Source of the DNA: Actinomycetes bacterium
GTDB lineage: Bacteria; Actinomycetota; Acidimicrobiia; Acidimicrobiales; Ilumatobacteraceae
NCBI GenBank assembly: GCA_029782355.1
Contig: JAKOUY010000029.1
Span: forward strand, 1 to 64,000
Length of the DNA: 64,000 nucleotides
Reading direction: 5' to 3'
Part shown: piece after piece, positions 61,292 to 64,000 of the stretch
Layout of the letters: every line of letters begins with the position of its first letter
Numbering within the stretch: the first letter of the stretch is position 1
Position numbers and translations under genes: made by a program
The notes under the pieces: generated by a model
Database searches by the model: none
What the model was told of the DNA's origin: nothing
What the model saw: only the letters and a program-made list of their open reading frames with translations

Positions 61292-61297
61292 CAGACT
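61292..61297 (+). promoter_or_regulatory. weak candidate -10 element of the membrane protein/serpin pair
   Basis: CAGACT ends 8 nt before ATG 61306, the same hexamer and nearly the same spacing as in front of aceE. Confidence 0.25.
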
Positions 61298-61305
61298 GGG
61301 CGGCG

Positions 61306-61875
61306 ATGATCCGCACCCCACAGCTGCGCTCCACCTGGGCTCGGGCAGTGGTACCGGTGGTGGCCGGCATCGGCTTCTTCGGTCTGCTCGGGTTGGCGCT
61401 GTGGGGCGTCGCCGCGCTGACCAGCCGCCATCCCAACGAGGCCAGCGACCTGCTGGCCAACCGCACCTTCCGTCGAGCCCACGTCAGCACCTACTCCAAG
61501 CTGATCGCCGCCGACGGCCCGGTGCTGTTCCCGGACCTGATCGGTACCGACGGTGACCTGTCGGTGGTGCTCGACCACACCGGCGCGGACGAGATGACCG
61601 GGTGGCGCCTGTACATGGCCTATCCGGCCGACCGCCCGATCGGCTGCAAGGTGACCCAGGTGCCGAGGACCCGCACGTTCCGTGACTGCGGCGGCCGGAC
61701 GATCCCCGTCGAGCAACTCCATCTGCCCCCCGCCGGGATCCGCCCCACCGTGTTCCAGGACGGGATGATCGAGCTCGACCTGGTTCCCGACCGCACCCGC
61801 ACCGGGATCCCGGGAACCAGTCCAGGGACGAGCCCGGGAACCGGCGCTGCGGCGGCGACGTCCAACGGGTCGTGA
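61306..61875 (+). CDS. membrane-anchored protein of unknown function, coupled to a serpin
   Basis: 189 residues. A basic N-terminus and one hydrophobic segment (VVPVVAGIGFFGLLGLALWGVAAL, about 17-40) anchor it, leaving a ~140-residue domain outside, with YMAYPADRPIGCKVTQVPRTRTFRDCGGR (two Cys), which faintly recalls the Rieske-type CxH..C region but lacks the histidines. The C-terminus has a PGTSPGTSPGT repeat. Its TGA overlaps the serpin GTG, so they are made together. Function unknown. Confidence 0.75.
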   Translation: MIRTPQLRSTWARAVVPVVAGIGFFGLLGLALWGVAALTSRHPNEASDLLANRTFRRAHVSTYSKLIAADGPVLFPDLIGTDGDLSVVLDHTGADEMTGWRLYMAYPADRPIGCKVTQVPRTRTFRDCGGRTIPVEQLHLPPAGIRPTVFQDGMIELDLVPDRTRTGIPGTSPGTSPGTGAAAATSNGS

Positions 61876-63182
61876 ACCGCCGCAGCTTCCTCCAGTCCGT
61901 GTGCTCCTCCCTGGCCGGGCCGGTCGTCGCCCTCCCGGCGCTCGCGGTCCTGCTCGATGCCGCCGGCGCCCATGCGGCCACCACCCCGGGAACCACCCCG
62001 ACCGGCCCCGCCAGTCCCGCGGGCGCCGCCGGCACCGCCTCACCGGGCCCGGACCCCGCAGTGCGGGCCATCCAGTCCCTGGCGACGGCACTGCACGGCC
62101 GGCTGGTGGCAGCCGACCCGACCGGCAACGTCGTCGTCTCGCCGTCCAGCATCGCCACGGCCCTGGCGATGACCCTGGCCGGGGCCCGAGCCACCACGCA
62201 GTCGGAGATGGCCGCCGTCCTCGGCGGCGTCGACCCGGCGGTGCTCGGACCGTCGATGCACGACCTCGCGGTCGCCTTGACCGCCCTCACCACCGACGGT
62301 GTGCAGGTCGAGCAGGCCAACTCGCTGTGGGTCCAGGCCGGGTTCGCCGTGCTCCAGCCGTTCCTCGATGCGTTGGGCGATCAGTTCGGTGCGGCGCCCG
62401 AGGCCGCCGACTTCCGCAGCGACCCGGAGACCGCCCGCCGGGCCATCAACGCCTGGGTCGATCAGCACACCGCCCACCGGATCCCGGAGTTGCTCGGTCC
62501 CGGGGCGATCGAGTCGCTCACCCGGCTGGTCCTGGTCAACGCCATCTGGCTGAAGGCCGCATGGCAGCAGCCCTTCGACCGCCCGTCGACCAGCCCCGGC
62601 CCGTTCCGCACCGCCTCCGGTGCCACCGTGCAGACCCCGATGATGCACCAGCGCTCGCACCTCCAGCTGGCCAGCAGCGGCGGCTGGTCGGCCGTCCGCC
62701 TGCCCTACGCCGGCGGGCGGCTGGCGATGATCGTCGCCCTGCCGGACGGCGACGACCCGGGGCTCCCGCCCGCCGACCTGACCGGCCGGTTCAGCACCGA
62801 GCTGGTCGATCTGGCCATGCCGTCGTTCGACATCGACCTGCACACCGACCTCGCCGCCCAGCTGGCGGCACTGGGCATGCCGAGCGCCTTCGATCCGAAC
62901 CGCGCCGACTTCAGCGGCATCGTCACCCCGACGACCCCCGAGAATCGCCTGTCGATCGGCGCGGTGATCCACCAGGCCAACATCACCGTCGACGAAGCCG
63001 GCACCGAAGCGGCGGCGGCAACCGCCGTGGTGATGGTCGCCGGGGCGGCCCCCAACCAGGAACCGCCGACCCCGATCCCCTTCGTGGTCGACCGCCCGTT
63101 CAGCTTCGTGGTGCAGGACGAGGTGACCGGCACGGTCCTGTTCGCCGGCCGGATCGGCGATCCGACCAAGCGCCGCGGCTGA
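61872..63182 (+). CDS. bacterial serpin with twin-arginine-like signal
   Basis: 436 residues from GTG 61872. The leader MNRRSFLQSV plus a hydrophobic stretch resembles a Tat signal; a Pro/Thr/Gly linker (36-62) precedes a full serpin fold: NVVVSPSSIATALAMTLAGA, VNAIWLKAAWQQPF, and FVVDRPFSFVVQDEVTGTVLFAGRIGDP at the end. The reactive-loop hinge E375-A-G-T-E-A-A-A-A-T384 fits the inhibitory consensus, which puts P1 near Gly391 and P1' at Ala392, so a protease preferring small residues (elastase- or subtilisin-like) is a likely target. Serpins are uncommon in bacteria. Translated with the membrane protein upstream. Confidence 0.93.
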   Translation: MNRRSFLQSVCSSLAGPVVALPALAVLLDAAGAHAATTPGTTPTGPASPAGAAGTASPGPDPAVRAIQSLATALHGRLVAADPTGNVVVSPSSIATALAMTLAGARATTQSEMAAVLGGVDPAVLGPSMHDLAVALTALTTDGVQVEQANSLWVQAGFAVLQPFLDALGDQFGAAPEAADFRSDPETARRAINAWVDQHTAHRIPELLGPGAIESLTRLVLVNAIWLKAAWQQPFDRPSTSPGPFRTASGATVQTPMMHQRSHLQLASSGGWSAVRLPYAGGRLAMIVALPDGDDPGLPPADLTGRFSTELVDLAMPSFDIDLHTDLAAQLAALGMPSAFDPNRADFSGIVTPTTPENRLSIGAVIHQANITVDEAGTEAAAATAVVMVAGAAPNQEPPTPIPFVVDRPFSFVVQDEVTGTVLFAGRIGDPTKRRG

Positions 63183-63218
63183 GCGGGTGCGTCCTCGACG
63201 CGGACCGCTGCTCGCCGT

Positions 63219-63653
63219 TCAGGCGGCGGGGACCACCACGTGGTCGAGGATCCGCCCGACGAACTCCGCGCAATGAGCGTCGAGCTTGGCCCGGTGCAAG
63301 GCCACGCCGCCCAGCGAGTCGGCGCCGAGCCGCAGGACGGTGTCGTTCAGCTTGTCGACGGAGCGACCGGGGTTCAACGCGTAGGTGCAGAACACCGCGG
63401 CCTGCTTGCCACGCATCACCGGGAGGTGGGCGATCGAGCCGAGACCCCACGGCGCCTGACCGACCACGAACAGGCCGTGAACCCAGGTGCCGACGATGAC
63501 GAAGTCGGCGGCCTGCACGGCGGCGTAGTCCGGTTGGCGGACCCGGTTCACGCCGGTGATCTGCCAGCCCTCCTGCTGCAGGAGCCCGGCAACTCGCTCG
63601 CCGGCTTTCCAGGTGTGACCGGTGAGGCTCTCGATCAGCAGCGCTGCCTTCAT
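63219..63653 (-). CDS. flavodoxin-like protein
   Basis: 144 residues: MKAALLIESLTGHTWKAGERVAGLL carries the phosphate-loop pattern (S/T-x-T-G-x-T), followed by ADFVIVGTWVHGLFVVGQAPWGL and KQAAVFCTYALNPG, the usual flavodoxin strands that hold FMN. It would be a small electron carrier or quinone-reductase type protein. Its ATG overlaps the stop of the membrane protein upstream on the same strand (ATGA). Confidence 0.85.
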   Translation of the reverse strand: MKAALLIESLTGHTWKAGERVAGLLQQEGWQITGVNRVRQPDYAAVQAADFVIVGTWVHGLFVVGQAPWGLGSIAHLPVMRGKQAAVFCTYALNPGRSVDKLNDTVLRLGADSLGGVALHRAKLDAHCAEFVGRILDHVVVPAA

Positions 63654-64000
63654 GGCGACGATTCAATCACGTCCACCGGCTTGGCCGGGGTGTCCAGCCG
63701 GGCCGCCACCAGCTCGGCGAGCCGCTCGGCCCGGGTCGTGGCCACCTTGCGCAGCACGCTGACCACCGCCACGGTGAAGGTGATGGTGACGATGACCACC
63801 ATGATGACGATGATCCGTTTGGGCAGGTGGCCGGTGCCGAGGAACAGGTACAGGTCGGGCACGACGAAGGCCACCAGCGAGCACAGCGCCCACATCAGCG
63901 CCCGGCGATATTGCCGGTCGACGAAGCTGATCACCATCCGCGGCGTGGTCATCCCGTCGACCACCGCCGACGCCAGGTCGATGCCCAGGTAGATCCACGG
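63650..64000 (-). CDS. membrane protein of unknown function, 5' end beyond window
   Basis: The frame is open from the stop at 63650 to the window edge, and the codons up to 64000 (PWIYLGIDLASAVVDG) look coding, so internal starts at 63952 or 63964 are probably not the true start. The visible 116 residues have two hydrophobic segments (ALMWALCSLVAFVVPDLYLFLG and IIVIMVVIVTITFTVAVVSVL) followed by a charged helix (RKVATTRAERLAELVAARLD). No family recognised. It is translationally coupled to the flavodoxin-like gene. Confidence 0.7.
   Translation of the reverse strand, partial: PWIYLGIDLASAVVDGMTTPRMVISFVDRQYRRALMWALCSLVAFVVPDLYLFLGTGHLPKRIIVIMVVIVTITFTVAVVSVLRKVATTRAERLAELVAARLDTPAKPVDVIESSP

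Noticed and set aside
61306-61875. Membrane protein before the serpin as a Rieske iron-sulfur protein
   Set aside because: Two Cys are present, but the histidines of the CxH motifs are missing.
63952-64000. ATG 63952 as the start of the right-edge membrane protein
   Set aside because: Upstream in-frame codons to the window edge look coding with no stop, so the gene more likely starts outside.

Overview
The window is GC-rich, densely coded chromosome (by eye about 70% GC, strong G/C in third codon positions, GTG starts, stop/start overlaps). It most resembles a free-living actinomycete. The block argS-lysA-hom-thrC-rho-rpmE, the F420-type luciferase-like oxidoreductase, the DUF222/HNH protein and the many acyl-CoA dehydrogenases fit Actinomycetota. 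A member of the Acidimicrobiia is my best guess, but there is no rRNA or other phylogenetic marker to prove it. No stretch longer than about 250 bp lacks a gene. I saw no CRISPR array, prophage or replication origin.

Left part (1-9.9 kb): a clipped IS5-type transposase end, an unknown gene, and on the minus strand the housekeeping run argS > lysA > PemK/MazF-like gene > hom > thrC > rho > rpmE. Relative to the usual actinobacterial order, thrB is missing between thrC and rho, and prfA/hemK do not follow rpmE. From 10 to 25 kb come two small exported proteins, a tRNA-Arg(CCG), three fatty-acid or transport modules (two acyl-CoA dehydrogenases, LysE and MFS transporters), a frameshifted DUF616-like gene, a sulfotransferase coupled to an AT3-SGNH acyltransferase, hemolysin III, RNase H, the homodimeric pyruvate dehydrogenase E1 (aceE) and an HhH-GPD-like protein.

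25-36.3 kb is a surface-polysaccharide region: a polyprenyl-phosphate sugar-1-phosphate transferase that would start the chain, two GT2 glycosyltransferases, a UDP-sugar dehydrogenase, galE, and a complete dTDP-rhamnose set (rmlA, rmlC, rmlB, rmlD). A hydrolase, a small unknown protein and a DinB-like protein sit between galE and rmlA. No flippase or polymerase is present. A secreted protein with two repeated domains follows.

37.8-51.5 kb is the most unusual part. Five large genes lie on the minus strand in a 13.7-kb run, with junctions that overlap by 4 bp or are 2 bp apart. A PhoD-like metallophosphoesterase of 980 aa leads, followed by four unrecognised proteins of 1110, 829, 1120 and 510 aa without export signals. 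I regard this as the best candidate for an undescribed system.

51.6-64 kb holds an F420-type oxidoreductase, a MOSC protein, an acyl-CoA dehydrogenase behind a strong double palindrome, a DUF222-HNH protein, a repeat-rich spacer, a cysS > MFS > AT3-SGNH run, a bacterial serpin with a Tat-like leader coupled to a small membrane protein, a flavodoxin-like protein, and a membrane protein that runs off the right edge. Across the window a TANNNT-like box lies 6-9 nt before the start codon of many genes, which suggests widespread leaderless transcription.
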